A stretch of 6,798 nucleotides of DNA, from NCBI GenBank assembly GCA_025056955.1, contig JANWYL010000171.1, positions 1-6,798 of the forward strand. The letters run 5' to 3'. The translations under genes and the position numbers were made by a program. This document shows, one piece after another, positions 5,992 through 6,798 of the stretch (its first letter is position 1; every line of letters starts with the position of its first letter). This stretch comes from Sandaracinaceae bacterium (GTDB taxonomy: Bacteria > Myxococcota_A > Polyangia > Polyangiales > Sandaracinaceae). The notes beneath the pieces are model-generated. The model had not been told where the DNA came from. It worked only from the letters and a program-made list of their open reading frames with translations, and made no database searches.

Positions 5992-6786
5992 ATGAGATTT
6001 ACCTGGACTTTGATTTGGATATTCGCCCCTGCATGCAATTGCTCTTCCAAACCAGAAAACACCTTCCCTGCCCCTCCGCCGCAAAAACGATTGGGCTCAG
6101 TCGAGGGGATTGTGAGGCTTAAACCAGATGTTGACCCCCCACGATGGCCAGGGGAGTTTTTCTTCTCAGAGGTTGATCGTCCCCCAGAGTGTCCTCCCCT
6201 TCCACCTCAACCGCCTTACGCAGTTGAAATGAGCGCCTCCCGCGGAGTCACTCCCTTTGCTGTTCTCGCCATAGGTGATCCATCGCGGTGGCCTCGCCCA
6301 ACTCGGCCCCAAGTCCGGACTTTGCACCTGAAGGCTTGCGTTCTTTCTCCCCCTCTCATTGTCGCTCAGCGAGAAGATCTCATTCGCATTGAAAATCCCC
6401 TCACCTATCCCTTTTTCATCTCAGGGCTCCCGGGGATTACCCGCGCAGTGTTGCCCACTGATCCAATTGAAATTCGCCAAAACGCGAGCGGCATTTTCAC
6501 CCTAAGTTGCACATTCACAGCACCATGCGGACGCGCCGATGTGCTCGTTGTGTCTCATCCTCTCTTTACCATTACTGACCAAGAAGGCCGCTTTCGAATC
6601 GATGGAATTCCTGCCGATGTGGAAGCGGAGATCGTCGCCTGGCACCCACTCTTTGGAGAGAGCGTAAAAAAAGTTTGGATTGAAGCCGCAAAGACACAAT
6701 TTTTGGAGTTTGAGGTGGCACCCCTTAACCCCGAACCTTCACCCACCCCACCCCCTTCGAATGCTGAAGAGAGCATACTCCACTAG
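5992..6786 (+). CDS. Exported protein with degenerate cupredoxin-like core and carboxypeptidase-regulatory-like segment
   Basis: A 264-residue protein. ATG 5992 is preceded by AAGGA about 6 bases upstream; the frame runs further upstream to 5668 but that part is antisense to the hydrolase gene. Residues 1-15 are a hydrophobic signal (MRFTWTLIWIFAPAC); APAC/CNC could be a weak lipobox with Cys15 or Cys17. A Pro-rich linker follows. SVEGIVRL (36-43) looks like the first strand of a carboxypeptidase-regulatory-like or cupredoxin-like fold. KACVLSPPLIVAQREDLIRIEN (114-135) matches the strand before the copper site in plastocyanin-like proteins, and LSCTFTAPCGRADVLVVSHP (171-190) occupies the place where the usual C-x-x-H-x-W-M signature would be: Cys173 is kept but the His and Met are absent. 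TDQEGRFRIDGIPA (195-208) and AWHP (216-219) are typical of the regulatory-like segment that follows. The tail (from 244) is Pro-rich. Function unknown; probably a structural or binding protein of the envelope. Transcribed away from the hydrolase operon. Confidence 0.8.
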   Translation: MRFTWTLIWIFAPACNCSSKPENTFPAPPPQKRLGSVEGIVRLKPDVDPPRWPGEFFFSEVDRPPECPPLPPQPPYAVEMSASRGVTPFAVLAIGDPSRWPRPTRPQVRTLHLKACVLSPPLIVAQREDLIRIENPLTYPFFISGLPGITRAVLPTDPIEIRQNASGIFTLSCTFTAPCGRADVLVVSHPLFTITDQEGRFRIDGIPADVEAEIVAWHPLFGESVKKVWIEAAKTQFLEFEVAPLNPEPSPTPPPSNAEESILH

Positions 6787-6798
6787 TTCCAATTTTTG

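Noticed and set aside
5853..6062. Upstream ATG at 6062 as the hydrolase start
   Set aside because: It would place 70 residues before an obvious lipoprotein signal peptide and overlap the divergent gene.

Overview
The window looks like chromosomal DNA from a Gram-negative bacterium of the Myxococcota/former Deltaproteobacteria type. This is inference from style. Three adjacent genes encode predicted exported proteins, two of them good lipoprotein candidates with long Asp/Ala/Gly/Pro-rich linkers after the lipobox, and one of those is a Cys-rich RCC1-type beta-propeller. All of this is typical of that group. GC content is moderate by eye, lower than in classical myxobacteria, so an uncultured or lower-GC lineage is plausible. 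There is no rRNA, tRNA, CRISPR array or insertion sequence.

Layout from left to right. Positions 1-2741 hold a two-gene minus-strand operon, transcribed right to left. An alpha/beta-hydrolase of the putative-esterase family (2741-2004) is followed by a large fusion protein (2004 to beyond the left edge) with an N-terminal GCS2-type carboxylate-amine ligase domain and a C-terminal pair of CBS domains. The stop of the first gene and the start of the second share a base (TAATG), so translation is probably coupled. The fusion gene is open for all 668 codons visible and its 3' end is cut by the window edge. The long plus-strand open frames across this stretch are shadows.

Positions 2742-3294 (553 bases) carry no confident gene. 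They hold two abutting hairpins (3152-3207), a possible 40-residue membrane peptide just upstream of the esterase (2886-2764), and several short overlapping open frames. They must also hold the promoter of the esterase/ligase operon.

Positions 3295-5852 hold a second minus-strand operon of two lipoprotein genes 14 bases apart: an alpha/beta-hydrolase of the chlorophyllase/PET-hydrolase-like type (5852-4728), then a seven-repeat RCC1-like propeller lipoprotein (4713-3295). Divergent to it, across a 139-base intergenic region, lies a plus-strand gene (5992-6786) for an exported protein with a degenerate cupredoxin-like core and a carboxypeptidase-regulatory-like segment.

How the genes may work together: the esterase plus GCS2-CBS pair looks like a small cytoplasmic amide-ligation/hydrolysis module whose ligase may be controlled by nucleotide binding to the CBS domains; its substrate cannot be read from the sequence. 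The three cell-envelope proteins on the right form a separate unit, possibly a surface hydrolase with a binding propeller. The most interesting points are the GCS2-CBS fusion coupled to an esterase, the cupredoxin-like protein that seems to have lost its copper ligands, and the structured 553-base gap between the operons.
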